Below are positions 16,780 to 25,288 of a DNA stretch of 64,000 nt, piece after piece. The position numbers and the translations under genes were made by a program. The notes under the pieces are model-generated. The model saw nothing but the letters and a program-made list of their open reading frames with translations, was not told the DNA's origin and ran no database searches. Location: contig KB906767.1 in the NCBI GenBank assembly GCA_000381625.1, positions 4,765,357 to 4,829,356 on the forward strand. Reading direction: 5' to 3'. Numbering within the stretch: position 1 is the first letter of the stretch; every line of letters begins with the position of its first letter. Source of the DNA: Bryobacterales bacterium KBS 96 (GTDB lineage Bacteria; Acidobacteriota; Terriglobia; Bryobacterales; Bryobacteraceae).

Positions 16780-19185
16780 ATGCCTAATTGCTGCCCCATG
16801 CTTACTCTCGAAAATGCCAGGATCACGGCCGGGCTGAGCATGCCCAGCCCCTACACGGAATTCGTTGTCTGTTTTAGGCGTGAGGCACGCCTCGCCTGCT
16901 CTGGCCTCCGGATTAGCGCCATTCTCCTTTGCTTCTTCCTGTTCACCCCAGCGAACGTCTTTGCGCAACAGCCCAGCGCCGAAAACTTCTTCCCCATTTC
17001 GGTCTGGTACGGCGGAGGTAAAGCTCGCGCCCCGATGCTCGAGCGCGATCCGCTAACGAAGGTGGATGCCTGGCGGAAGGATATTGTTCAAATTAAGAAG
17101 CTCGGCTTTAACACCGTCCGCTGCTGGATCGATTGGGCAAGCGGAGAACCGGAGGAAGGACGCTACCAGTTTCAAACCATCGACGTCATCCTTAAGCTGG
17201 CCGAAGAGCAAGGGCTGAAGGTGATCGTTCAGGTTTACATGGATTCCGCGCCCTCGTGGGTTGGCCGGAAATATCCCGATTCGCTGTTTGTTTCTTCAAA
17301 TGGCGAAGCCATCCATCCGGAATCCGCTCCGGGTTATTGTGTCGACAATCCGGGTGTTCACGAAGAGGAGCTGAAGTTCTACACGGCGCTGGCGGAAGAT
17401 GCGAAGAAAAGCCCGGCGTTTCTCGGATGGGACCTTTGGAGCGAGCCGCATGTGATCAACTGGGCGACGCCTACGTACATCTATCATCCGGAGTTCTGTT
17501 TCTGCAAATATTCCATCGCGCGCTTTCGTTCGTGGCTGAAAAAGAAATACGGTTCGCTCGACAAACTCAACGAGTCCTGGTACCAGCAATACACGGCTTG
17601 GGATCAAGTTGAGCCGAATCGTCTGAGCACCATTCTTTCTTACACCGATTTCATCGACTGGAAAGAGTTCATCGTCAACAAGCTTGGTCAGGATCTGCGC
17701 GACCGTTATGAGGCTGTGAAACGCGTCGATCCCAATGCAGTCGCCACTTCGCATGCCGCAGGCATCGGCTTGTTCAGTTCACCACTATGGTGGGAAGGCC
17801 AGCCCGACGATTGGACCATGACTTCGCAGGTCGATTATTACGGCACGTCGTTCTATCCAAAGCATTCATCCTTCGTTAATCGCGACGTGCAATGGCGCGG
17901 CGCGCTGCTCGATTTCACGCGTTCCTTCGGATTTGCAAATGGCGGACGCGGTTTTTGGATCGGAGAAATGCAGGGCGGCTTCGGAACCGTCGCGCTGAAT
18001 GTTTCGCCGACCGTTACACCGCAGGACCTTCGCAATTGGACCTGGAGCGCGGTTTCCCGTGGAGCGAAGGCGATTAACTACTACGCCTGGTATCCGATGA
18101 GTACTGGATACGAATCGGGCGGCTTCGGACTCATCAAGCTCGACGGGACCGTTACTGAGAGAAGCCGCATGGCCGGATCGATTGCGAAGATCGTTAACCG
18201 CAATCAGAAAGTGTTTCTCGAAGCGCATCCTCCGAAAGCGGAGGTTGCGATTGTCTACAACCCACTCTCATACTTTGTGGGCGGCCGGCAGCGGGAAACT
18301 GTTTACGGCGGCCCCCAGGGCGAAGTGAATGGGATCGAGCGAGACTCGATGCTCGGCGTCTACCGCGCGCTATTTCCGACGAATGTGCCGGTGGACTTCA
18401 TTCACATCAGCCGCTTGTCGCAAACATTGTTGAAGCAGTACAAGCTCGTGATATTGCCCTATCCGTTGATGATTCCTTCTTCTTCGGCCGGGCAGTTCAA
18501 AGAATACGTGCGGAATGGCGGTCACCTCGTGGCCGAGGCACGGCTGGGGTGGAATAACGAGCACGGCTCGTCTTCTCCAACCATTCCGGGCATGGGCTTA
18601 TATGAAGTGATGGGCTGCCGCGAAACGGACGTGCAGACCGGGAAAGACGGGCGCACGACGTTGAAATGGACAAGCGACGATCTTCCAGGTTTCATGGCCG
18701 GCGAATCGTTGCCGGCGCGCTGGTACGAGGAGACTCTGAAACCGCTTGGGTCGCAAGCGCACGTTGTTGCGACATTCCCCAGCGAGGCCGCGGCTGCCGT
18801 CCTGTCGTCCTACGGTAGAGGCAAAACTCTGATACTCGGCTCTTATGTGAGCGCCGCGTACGAAACTCGCCGCGATCCCGCCGCCATTCGGTTCTACACG
18901 GCCCTGCTGAAGTGGGCCGGCGTGCCGTTGCCGGTAACCGTCTCGGGAGCTTCGCCTGAAGTGAGGTATCTCGAAAGCGGGCGTGACATCTTGATCTTTG
19001 TCTTCAATCATGGCAATCAGCCCATCGACCCCTCTGTTTCGCTGCAGCTTCCGGATCGGTCCTATAGCGCCATCGATCTTGTGACGGGGAATGCTGTCCA
19101 GACCGCAACGGAAGCAAACGGCACGACCATCCGGGAACGGATCGCGCCGGACGATGTATGGGTGGTGAAGCTTTCGCCGCGTTAG
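16780..19185 (+). CDS. GH42-like secreted beta-glycosidase
   Basis: A protein of up to 801 residues with a beta-galactosidase-type TIM barrel. E222 in LGWDLWSEPH fits the acid/base and E396 in FWIGEMQGG the nucleophile. LGFNTVRCWIDWASGEPEEG is the typical GH42 opening. A trimerisation-like Rossmann domain follows (LVILPYPLMIPSSSAGQFKEYV), then a small beta C-domain. A hydrophobic segment (ISAILLCFFLFTPANVFAQ, about residues 48-66) looks like a signal peptide. The preceding 45 residues are doubtful because that DNA contains a perfect hairpin also present elsewhere; an ATG at 16840 is a better start. It starts 5 bases after the GntR frame and 15 bases before the ROK gene. Confidence 0.85.
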   Translation: MPNCCPMLTLENARITAGLSMPSPYTEFVVCFRREARLACSGLRISAILLCFFLFTPANVFAQQPSAENFFPISVWYGGGKARAPMLERDPLTKVDAWRKDIVQIKKLGFNTVRCWIDWASGEPEEGRYQFQTIDVILKLAEEQGLKVIVQVYMDSAPSWVGRKYPDSLFVSSNGEAIHPESAPGYCVDNPGVHEEELKFYTALAEDAKKSPAFLGWDLWSEPHVINWATPTYIYHPEFCFCKYSIARFRSWLKKKYGSLDKLNESWYQQYTAWDQVEPNRLSTILSYTDFIDWKEFIVNKLGQDLRDRYEAVKRVDPNAVATSHAAGIGLFSSPLWWEGQPDDWTMTSQVDYYGTSFYPKHSSFVNRDVQWRGALLDFTRSFGFANGGRGFWIGEMQGGFGTVALNVSPTVTPQDLRNWTWSAVSRGAKAINYYAWYPMSTGYESGGFGLIKLDGTVTERSRMAGSIAKIVNRNQKVFLEAHPPKAEVAIVYNPLSYFVGGRQRETVYGGPQGEVNGIERDSMLGVYRALFPTNVPVDFIHISRLSQTLLKQYKLVILPYPLMIPSSSAGQFKEYVRNGGHLVAEARLGWNNEHGSSSPTIPGMGLYEVMGCRETDVQTGKDGRTTLKWTSDDLPGFMAGESLPARWYEETLKPLGSQAHVVATFPSEAAAAVLSSYGRGKTLILGSYVSAAYETRRDPAAIRFYTALLKWAGVPLPVTVSGASPEVRYLESGRDILIFVFNHGNQPIDPSVSLQLPDRSYSAIDLVTGNAVQTATEANGTTIRERIAPDDVWVVKLSPR
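16877..16891. repeat. REP-like hairpin inside the 5' end of the GH42 frame
   Basis: GGCGTG AGG CACGCC is a perfect 6-bp stem with a 3-base loop. The 13-mer GGCACGCCTCGCC that starts at 16884 recurs as its complement at 49345-49357 in a noncoding palindrome, and both places also carry GCCCCTACA nearby. This suggests a dispersed palindromic repeat rather than protein-coding sequence. Confidence 0.45.
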
Positions 19186-19200
19186 AAATCTTCAGAAAAC

Positions 19201-20091
19201 ATGGATTCCGTCATTGCCATTGATTTGGGTGGAACAAAGCTCTGCGTCGCGGTCGTGGATCGCGGTGGCAACGTGCTCTGGCGCAAAAAGCTACCCGTCG
19301 CAAACGAAAGTTCGGCGGCAACCATTGAGCAACTTGTGCAAGTGATTCGCGAAGCCGAAACAGCCTTTCCGGCATCGCGCAACAATTCGCGGCCGGCTGG
19401 CATTATTGTCCCGGGCATCTATTTCGCCGAAACGGGAAACGCCTGGGCGCCGAACCTGTGGGGACGCGAGGAAGTGCCTTTGCGGTCGGAACTGGAAGAC
19501 AGGCTTAAGCTGCGAATCGCCATCGATAGCGATCGCGCCGGATATGTTCTCGGAGAGCGCTGGCTCGGGGCCGCTCGCGGTTTGAACGATGTTGTGTTTC
19601 TCGCCGTGGGCACCGGCATCGGGGCTGGCATCGTCGCCGGCGGCCAATTGTTACGCGGCCACTCCGATATAGCGGGCGCCGTTGGTTGGTTCGCTCTGAA
19701 TCCGTCCAGATCGGAGATCTATACGCAAGTGGGTTGTTGGGAAGCTGAAGGCGCCGGTCCTGGTTTGGCCAGGCGGCTCGGCGTCGTTTCCGCGGAACAG
19801 GTGATTTCTGCCGCGCGCCGTGGCGATCCGGCCGCCATCGAAGCGATTGAACAAAGCGCGCGCTATCTCGGCATGGGAATCGCGAACATCGTTAGCATCT
19901 TGAATCCCGAGATGATCGTCCTGGGCGGCGGCTTGATGCAAGCGGCCGATCTATTCCTCGATTCGATAAGGCGCGTGATGACCCGGTGCGCGCAGCCCAT
20001 CGCCGCGAGGCAAGTGCGAATTGAAGTATCCCGGCTCGGAGAAGATGCCGGTTTGTTGGGGGCCGCCCGGCTGGCTTTCGACCATATCTAA
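19201..20091 (+). CDS. ROK-family sugar kinase
   Basis: A 296-residue kinase. The ATP phosphate loop AIDLGGTKLCVAVVD stands at residues 5-19, the acidic catalytic region is RIAIDSDRAGYVLGERWLGA, and the second glycine loop is LAVGTGIGAGIVAGGQLLRG. The ROK zinc motif is reduced to QVGCWEAEGAG, with a single cysteine, which is seen in divergent members. ROK kinases phosphorylate glucose, N-acetylglucosamine, N-acetylmannosamine or fructose. The setting between a glycosidase and SIS isomerases points to an amino sugar. No DNA-binding domain is present, so it is not a NagC/XylR-type repressor. Confidence 0.92.
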   Translation: MDSVIAIDLGGTKLCVAVVDRGGNVLWRKKLPVANESSAATIEQLVQVIREAETAFPASRNNSRPAGIIVPGIYFAETGNAWAPNLWGREEVPLRSELEDRLKLRIAIDSDRAGYVLGERWLGAARGLNDVVFLAVGTGIGAGIVAGGQLLRGHSDIAGAVGWFALNPSRSEIYTQVGCWEAEGAGPGLARRLGVVSAEQVISAARRGDPAAIEAIEQSARYLGMGIANIVSILNPEMIVLGGGLMQAADLFLDSIRRVMTRCAQPIAARQVRIEVSRLGEDAGLLGAARLAFDHI

Positions 20092-20114
20092 TTTAATGAA
20101 GAAGAAAAGGACTT

Positions 20115-20873
20115 ATGTCTGCGACTAAGTATTACGAACAGATTTCCGGCGTGTTGGCAAAGATTCACTCCACACAACAGAGTCAGCTCGAAAAGGCGGC
20201 CGAAGTCATGGCTACGGCCATTGCCTCGGGAAAGCGCGTCTATCTCTATGGCAGCGGCCATTCCGTGATTCCCGTGATGGATATCTTCCCGCGATATGGG
20301 AGCTTTGTCGGCTTCTTTCCGCTCTACGATCCACGGCTCATGTGGTCGAACGTCGTAGGACCCGGCGGCGCGCGCGAGTTGCTGTGGCTCGAACGAAAAG
20401 AAGGGTACGCGGAAGTATTTCTGCAAAGTTATCCGCTCGAAGCGGGCGATGTCATCATCGTGTTCTCGCATGGCGGGTTGAACGCGGCTCCTATTGACGC
20501 GGCCTTGTATGCGAAGAAGAAACGCCTTACGGTCATCACGGTATGCTCGCTGGCCAACGCGAAGGCTGCCAAAGCGACGCATTCGACTGGCAAAACGCTC
20601 TCGGACGCGGCTGATATCGCCATTGATAACTGCGTGGCGCCGGAAGATTCTCAAGTCGACATTGGACGTCCTGAAAAAGTAGCGGCAGGGTCGACAATGG
20701 CTGTCGTATTTATCGCCATGTCCCTGGTTGCCGAGACCGGCGTGCGCTTGGTTGCGAAAGGTCACAATCCCGTCACGTTCGTTTCCCCGAATGTTCCGGG
20801 CATTGAGAAGGATCACAATCAAAAAGTATTCCAGACGTTCAGCAGGGCGTTGTTCTCGCGCAACGGCGAATGA
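20115..20873 (+). CDS. SIS-domain sugar isomerase, UPF0309-like
   Basis: A 252-residue single-SIS protein. YLYGSGHSVIPVMDIFPRYG and DVIIVFSHGGLNAAPIDAAL are the phosphosugar-binding loops of the UPF0309/YckQ-like group, some of which are encoded with N-acetylglucosamine kinases. A long C-terminal part (DSQVDIGRPEKVAAGSTMAV) is also typical. The stop overlaps the start of the MFS gene by 4 bases, giving coupled translation. With the ROK kinase and the GlmS-like SIS protein it likely handles a phosphorylated amino sugar; the exact reaction is not certain. Confidence 0.88.
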   Translation: MSATKYYEQISGVLAKIHSTQQSQLEKAAEVMATAIASGKRVYLYGSGHSVIPVMDIFPRYGSFVGFFPLYDPRLMWSNVVGPGGARELLWLERKEGYAEVFLQSYPLEAGDVIIVFSHGGLNAAPIDAALYAKKKRLTVITVCSLANAKAAKATHSTGKTLSDAADIAIDNCVAPEDSQVDIGRPEKVAAGSTMAVVFIAMSLVAETGVRLVAKGHNPVTFVSPNVPGIEKDHNQKVFQTFSRALFSRNGE

Positions 20874-22063
20874 ACCGAATCTCAACCGCAGCGCGAATTC
20901 GCCCCGGCTGGCTCAGCATTGCAGCCTACACCGGAATGTTTACCTTCGGCATTGTGATGGCGCTTCTCGGGGCCATCCTGCCGCTGATTTCCCAGCGCCT
21001 TCACTTCGGTCTGGCGCAAGCGGGCAATCTCTTCTTTGCGCTGAACCTCGCGATGCTGATCACTACGCTGGCGCTTGGCCCCTTGCTCGATCGCTTTGGC
21101 ATGCGGCCCGCCTTTATTGTGGCTCCCGTGTTTGTTGCGGGCGCCGTCTGCCTGATTGGCCGCGTCGCTAATTTCGGCGGACTGATCGTCGCGGTTATCT
21201 TACTGGGCATCGGCGGAGCGGCATTGAACCAGGCCACTAACACGCTCATAGCCGATTTGAATTGGGATGAACGGAAAAAAGGTGCTGCTTTGAATCTGCT
21301 CGGCGTGTTTTTCGGGTTCGGCGCCCTGTTCATTCCATTTACCATCGGAGCCTTGCTGGATGTGCTTGGATTGAAGGACATTCTCTATGCCGCGGCGGCG
21401 TTGACCCTGGTAACCGTTGCGTTGAGTCTCCGGCTATCGTTTCCCAGGGCGCAACAGGGCGGAGGTGTGCCATTTGCCGAAGTAATACGGCTCGCTCGCC
21501 AGCCACTCGTCATTGCATTCGCGATACTTCTTTTCTTCGAATCGGGAAATGAATTTATTCTGGGCGGGTACATCACGTCCTACCTGACGCGGACTTTGGG
21601 AGCGACGGTTGCAACCGCTTCTTATCTTCTGGCCGCCTATTGGGGAGCCTTGATGCTGGCTCGTATTATTTTGAGCCGGATCTCCTTGCGGATTGATGGT
21701 CAGATATTGATGCTTGCCAGTGCGTTAGGAGTTGCGGCCAGCGTTGCGTTGCTGATTCTAGGTCCTTCACTTCTCGTCGCGGCAATTGCAACTATCTTGC
21801 TCGGCCTGAGCATTGCGGCCATTTTCCCCACGGCCCTGGCGCTCGCCGGATCGCGGTATGCGAGTCACTCGGGCACGGTATTCGGAATCTTAATTGGCGT
21901 CGCATTGTTCGGGGGCATCACTCTTCCGCTGCTTGCGGGACGGATCGCTGAAAGCCGGAGTGTCCGTTTAGGGCTCTCTCTTGCGATTATGGATGCCCTG
22001 GCCATATTTGCTCTACAACTGATTGCGGGACGAATCATGAGGACACAGGATCATGTTCAGTAG
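20870..22063 (+). CDS. MFS sugar transporter
   Basis: A 397-residue protein with 12 predicted membrane helices. The first half has GPLLDRFGMRPAFIVAPVFV, a version of the MFS motif A between helices 2 and 3, and the layout resembles FucP/GlcP-type sugar porters. It overlaps the upstream SIS gene by 4 bases and the downstream PIG-L gene by 11 bases. In this operon it is the obvious importer for the sugar released by the GH42 enzyme or deacetylated by the PIG-L protein. Substrate is inferred from context only. Confidence 0.88.
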   Translation: MNRISTAARIRPGWLSIAAYTGMFTFGIVMALLGAILPLISQRLHFGLAQAGNLFFALNLAMLITTLALGPLLDRFGMRPAFIVAPVFVAGAVCLIGRVANFGGLIVAVILLGIGGAALNQATNTLIADLNWDERKKGAALNLLGVFFGFGALFIPFTIGALLDVLGLKDILYAAAALTLVTVALSLRLSFPRAQQGGGVPFAEVIRLARQPLVIAFAILLFFESGNEFILGGYITSYLTRTLGATVATASYLLAAYWGALMLARIILSRISLRIDGQILMLASALGVAASVALLILGPSLLVAAIATILLGLSIAAIFPTALALAGSRYASHSGTVFGILIGVALFGGITLPLLAGRIAESRSVRLGLSLAIMDALAIFALQLIAGRIMRTQDHVQ

Positions 22064-22823
22064 CATTCGCCAGTTCATTTCGATGGGATTTCTCGCTGCC
22101 GCTTGCGGCCTTTCGGCAAGCGCGCAACAACGAACCATTCTGGCCATCGGCGCTCATGCTGCCGATATGGATTTGACTGCCGGAGCGATTCTTGCTCACC
22201 AGAAAAAGTTGGGCGACCGGGTTGTCATCCTGCATATGACGCTGGGCGAAGCGGGCAATCCGAACATGCCTCCGGCGCAGTACGCCGAGCAAAAGCGACG
22301 CGAGGCAATCGCGTCCGGCGAGGCGCTTGGAGCCGAAGTGATTATCGGACCGTATGCCGACGCCATGCTCCCCAATGACGAGGAAGCGCGAAAATACGTT
22401 GCCGATATTATCCGCCAGGTGAAGCCTACTTACGTCATTACTCACTGGAAGAACAGTTTCCACAAAGACCATCGAAATACGCACGCCATCGTAGTGGATG
22501 CGGTCTTAATGGCGGAATTGGAAGCGGTCAAAACGGCGCATCCTCCTTATCGGGGCCTTAAGGGCGTTTTCTATGCCGACAACTGGGAAGATTCGGAAGA
22601 TTTTAAACCCTACATCTTCGTGGATGTCTCCGATGTCTTCGATCAATGGAAGCAGGCCATCCGCTCGTATCAGATGGTGCGCGGCGGCGTGTCTCCTTTC
22701 GATTACTTCGACTACTACACTGCGCATTTGAAAGAGGAAGGGGCGTTGGTTGGAAAGAAATATGCGGTCAGCTTGGACGTTGACGAATCGTCCAAGCGGC
22801 GCATCCTCGATTCACTGCGATGA
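22053..22823 (+). CDS. Secreted PIG-L/LmbE-family deacetylase
   Basis: A 256-residue protein with a signal peptide (residues 1-25, FLAAACGLSASAQ). The zinc site is IGAHAADMDLTAGA: H35 and D38 match the HPDD motif, with Pro-Asp replaced by Ala-Ala. The third ligand histidine is in SFHKDHRNTHA. PIG-L/LmbE enzymes remove N-acetyl groups from GlcNAc-type substrates. The exported form next to amino-sugar genes suggests extracytoplasmic de-N-acetylation. Loss of the first aspartate of HPDD (the usual general base) is unusual and may change activity. It overlaps the convergent cytochrome gene by 12 bases at the 3' end. Confidence 0.85.
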   Translation: MFSSIRQFISMGFLAAACGLSASAQQRTILAIGAHAADMDLTAGAILAHQKKLGDRVVILHMTLGEAGNPNMPPAQYAEQKRREAIASGEALGAEVIIGPYADAMLPNDEEARKYVADIIRQVKPTYVITHWKNSFHKDHRNTHAIVVDAVLMAELEAVKTAHPPYRGLKGVFYADNWEDSEDFKPYIFVDVSDVFDQWKQAIRSYQMVRGGVSPFDYFDYYTAHLKEEGALVGKKYAVSLDVDESSKRRILDSLR

Positions 22824-24161
22824 TCGAGAGGCGGCTGTGCGGCGCTTGAAAAATTGCCACTTGTTCACATTGGCTGGCACAGCCACGTCGAAGAAGCCCA
22901 CCATCATTTCATCGTAGGTCTGGTCGCCCCAAGTGACGGCGCTCTCCGGATCGGGGTTATGCGGATTGTTTCGCGAATTATCGAACCAGGCGACAGCTTG
23001 TAATTCAGTTCCGGCTTTCAGAAAGCGTGGAGTGGCCAGCTTATAACTCAGTTGCCAGTAGAAGTTGTAATTTACGCGTAGCAGCGGCTCTACGGAGCCG
23101 TCGCGATGAACAATGTTGTATTCGAAGCGCTTCCCGCGCAGATGCATGTGCGGGAAAAAACTCAATAAAGTGGCTTCATTTGGCAAAGTGCCGTGCACCT
23201 CCACGCGGTAATTGTCGACGCCGGGCGGAATGACGAATTTATCGTTCGTGAGTTGTAGCGTCAGCACACGCTGCTTCGGCGGCGTCCTCGCGAAGATCAG
23301 GCCGATACTGGACTGGTCGCTCGCTGCACGGCCGTTCGTCGTGTAATGCATCTGGAACACCAGGTCCGAGCCGGCGGGAATGAATTTCGCGCGGCCCGGC
23401 GCCCATTGGTCCGGTGCGCTTCCTGGCGCATAGACAAGCAGCACTTCGCTATCGGTCCACATCGCGTCGCGGCGGTCCTGAGGGTCCTTCAATGTCGAAG
23501 CCGTAAAGGGTGCGCCAACCGGAGCACGCCGCAGCCACTTTGAATCGGGCGGCCGGATGTACACCACGGCGTGATGCACATGATCGCGAGCCGATGGACG
23601 GATTTCGGACATCCGTACCCACATGTCTCTCGTAAAGCCGGTCGGAACAATCTCGTAAGTGTATTCGACGTCTCCGCGGGCTGGAATTGCGACGGGCCGT
23701 GGCATTTCAACAATGCGATCGGGTTGAGGAATGGTCCATCCAGCGGCCCAATGCGGCGGGGGCGGAGCGTCGCGGGGATCGCCCGCCATCGCGCCGTGAT
23801 CCGCCCAATCGCAAATCGTCTGAATTTGTGGCGCCGTCAGAGAAGGATCGTTGGCGAAATGCCCGATAGCGGGATCGGCGAACCACGGTGGCATCTGCCG
23901 CGATTTGACAGCCTGCCGGATGGCTTTCGTCCACGGCCTGGTTTGCTTGTAAGTAACCAACGGCATGGGTGCAATTTCGCCCGGACGGTGGCACACCTGG
24001 CAATGCTCCTGCAAAATTGGAAGCACGTCTTTGTAGAAGGTCAAATGTTGGGTCGCAAGCGGCGCTTGCCCTGCATTTAGCGTGAGTGCGGCCAGACCGA
24101 CTAAGGGCAGAAGAGGCCAGAACCGTTTATTCAGGGCCTTCGAAATGTGGCTTATCGTCAA
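22812..24161 (-). CDS. Secreted cytochrome c/copper type II monooxygenase-like protein
   Basis: A 449-residue exported protein with a hydrophobic N-terminus (residues 14-31). A c-type heme site, CQVCH (C54, C57, H58), opens the mature part in the setting FYKDVLPILQEHCQVCHRPG, common in Planctomycetes and Acidobacteriota. The rest matches copper type II ascorbate-dependent monooxygenase (PHM/DBH) domains: DHVHHAVVYIRPP in the first half and SFFPHMHLRGKRFEYNI in the second provide copper histidines. The heme may feed electrons to copper, but no substrate is known. The 5' end overlaps the enoyl-CoA hydratase gene by 35 bases, so it may belong to the same transcript. Confidence 0.85.
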   Translation of the reverse strand: MTISHISKALNKRFWPLLPLVGLAALTLNAGQAPLATQHLTFYKDVLPILQEHCQVCHRPGEIAPMPLVTYKQTRPWTKAIRQAVKSRQMPPWFADPAIGHFANDPSLTAPQIQTICDWADHGAMAGDPRDAPPPPHWAAGWTIPQPDRIVEMPRPVAIPARGDVEYTYEIVPTGFTRDMWVRMSEIRPSARDHVHHAVVYIRPPDSKWLRRAPVGAPFTASTLKDPQDRRDAMWTDSEVLLVYAPGSAPDQWAPGRAKFIPAGSDLVFQMHYTTNGRAASDQSSIGLIFARTPPKQRVLTLQLTNDKFVIPPGVDNYRVEVHGTLPNEATLLSFFPHMHLRGKRFEYNIVHRDGSVEPLLRVNYNFYWQLSYKLATPRFLKAGTELQAVAWFDNSRNNPHNPDPESAVTWGDQTYDEMMVGFFDVAVPANVNKWQFFKRRTAASRSSQ

Positions 24162-24972
24162 CGTCTGAACCCGTAGACGCCAGCGGCGAGGACGTAGTGT
24201 ACGGAGCCGCCGGCATGCTCGGCCACTGTGCCTCGCGCTTTTGATGAAAGGCGGCCACGCCTTCTTTGAAATCCGCGCTCACCATGCATTTGGCTCGCAG
24301 CCTCGCGGCAAGCTCCCCCACCTGCGTCCAACTCTTGCCTCGCGCTCCATGAACATATTCCAAGCCCATGCCGATGGCCTCCGGACTCGCCTTGGCGATG
24401 TCTCTGGCGATGGCGGCCGCTCTGTCTTCCACTTCGAACGCATGCGCGACCTGGTGGATCAGTCCCCACGCCAGCGCCTCCTGTGTCGAAAACAATCTGC
24501 CCGTCATGCTGAGTTCCAGCGCTCTCCTTGCGCCAATCGCCTCTTCCACGCATCGAAAGACCAGGAACGGCCACAGGCCGATCCGAATTTCAGTCAGACC
24601 GAACAAAGAACCTTGTGCCGCAATCGCCACGTGCGCCTGCGCCACCAAGCCTAGCCCGCCGCCCAAGGCCGGTCCATTGATGCAGGCAATGATCGGCTTC
24701 TTCGATATGCGTCCCAGCGAAAAGAGGTCTTCATGAATGGCGGATGCCTCAATGCCATTGGGCGAAACTGCTTCATCGAGATCCATACCCGCTGAAAACA
24801 CGCGCCCGTTCGCATCGATCAAAATGGAGCCCACGTGCGGATCGTTCTGCGCGCCCGCAATGGTGTCCACTAATAGACGGCACATCTCTTCGTTAAACGC
24901 GTTGCGTTTGTCGGGCCGGTTCAGCGTAATGTGGAGGACTCGTTCCTGGCGCTCAATCAATAGCAAGCTCAT
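24127..24972 (-). CDS. Enoyl-CoA hydratase/isomerase family protein
   Basis: A 281-residue crotonase-fold protein. The oxyanion-hole motifs are DANGRVFSAGMDLDEAV and ACINGPALGGGLGLVAQAHV, with an acidic residue in the FGLTEIRIGLWP stretch. Crotonase members hydrate 2-enoyl-CoA or act as isomerases or lyases. The gene overlaps the AtuA C-terminal gene by 20 bases and follows the carboxyltransferase, matching the liu/atu order where the hydratase acts right after a methylcrotonyl- or geranyl-CoA carboxylase. About 25 extra residues at the C-terminus show no motif. Confidence 0.92.
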   Translation of the reverse strand: MSLLLIERQERVLHITLNRPDKRNAFNEEMCRLLVDTIAGAQNDPHVGSILIDANGRVFSAGMDLDEAVSPNGIEASAIHEDLFSLGRISKKPIIACINGPALGGGLGLVAQAHVAIAAQGSLFGLTEIRIGLWPFLVFRCVEEAIGARRALELSMTGRLFSTQEALAWGLIHQVAHAFEVEDRAAAIARDIAKASPEAIGMGLEYVHGARGKSWTQVGELAARLRAKCMVSADFKEGVAAFHQKREAQWPSMPAAPYTTSSPLASTGSDVDDKPHFEGPE

Positions 24973-25288
24973 CGGCGCTCACCTCGATTTCTAATGTCAA
25001 TAGCGCGGCGCCATGGGTCTTGCCCTGGGCGTCCGTCCGCAGGGAGATCGTACCACCGCCATCCAGCGCTTGTTCCATTACGAAGTTCAATGCCGCCAGA
25101 TTGGGCAGTTCATAGCGTGTAACGGTCCCCTTCACGAGCGGCCCGAAATGCGCCTTCACCCGCTCCGCCGTCACCTCGCGGACCAACACCGGATAATATT
25201 CCGGCAGCAACGCGATCACGCCGACATTCGAAATATCGCCCTTATCGCCGGACCGCGCGTGGGCCATTTGAGAAAGCGGAATTTTCAC
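24953..25288 (-). CDS. AtuA C-terminal-like domain protein
   Basis: A 111-residue protein beginning KIPLSQMAHARSGDKGDISN, the signature of the domain that forms the C-terminal part of AtuA (DUF1446) proteins in many bacteria. Here it is a separate gene starting 4 bases into the AtuA gene's end, so the two pieces are probably translated together and assemble. Function of the domain is not established beyond its link with acyclic terpene/leucine-type catabolism. Confidence 0.88.
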   Translation of the reverse strand: MKIPLSQMAHARSGDKGDISNVGVIALLPEYYPVLVREVTAERVKAHFGPLVKGTVTRYELPNLAALNFVMEQALDGGGTISLRTDAQGKTHGAALLTLEIEVSADELAID

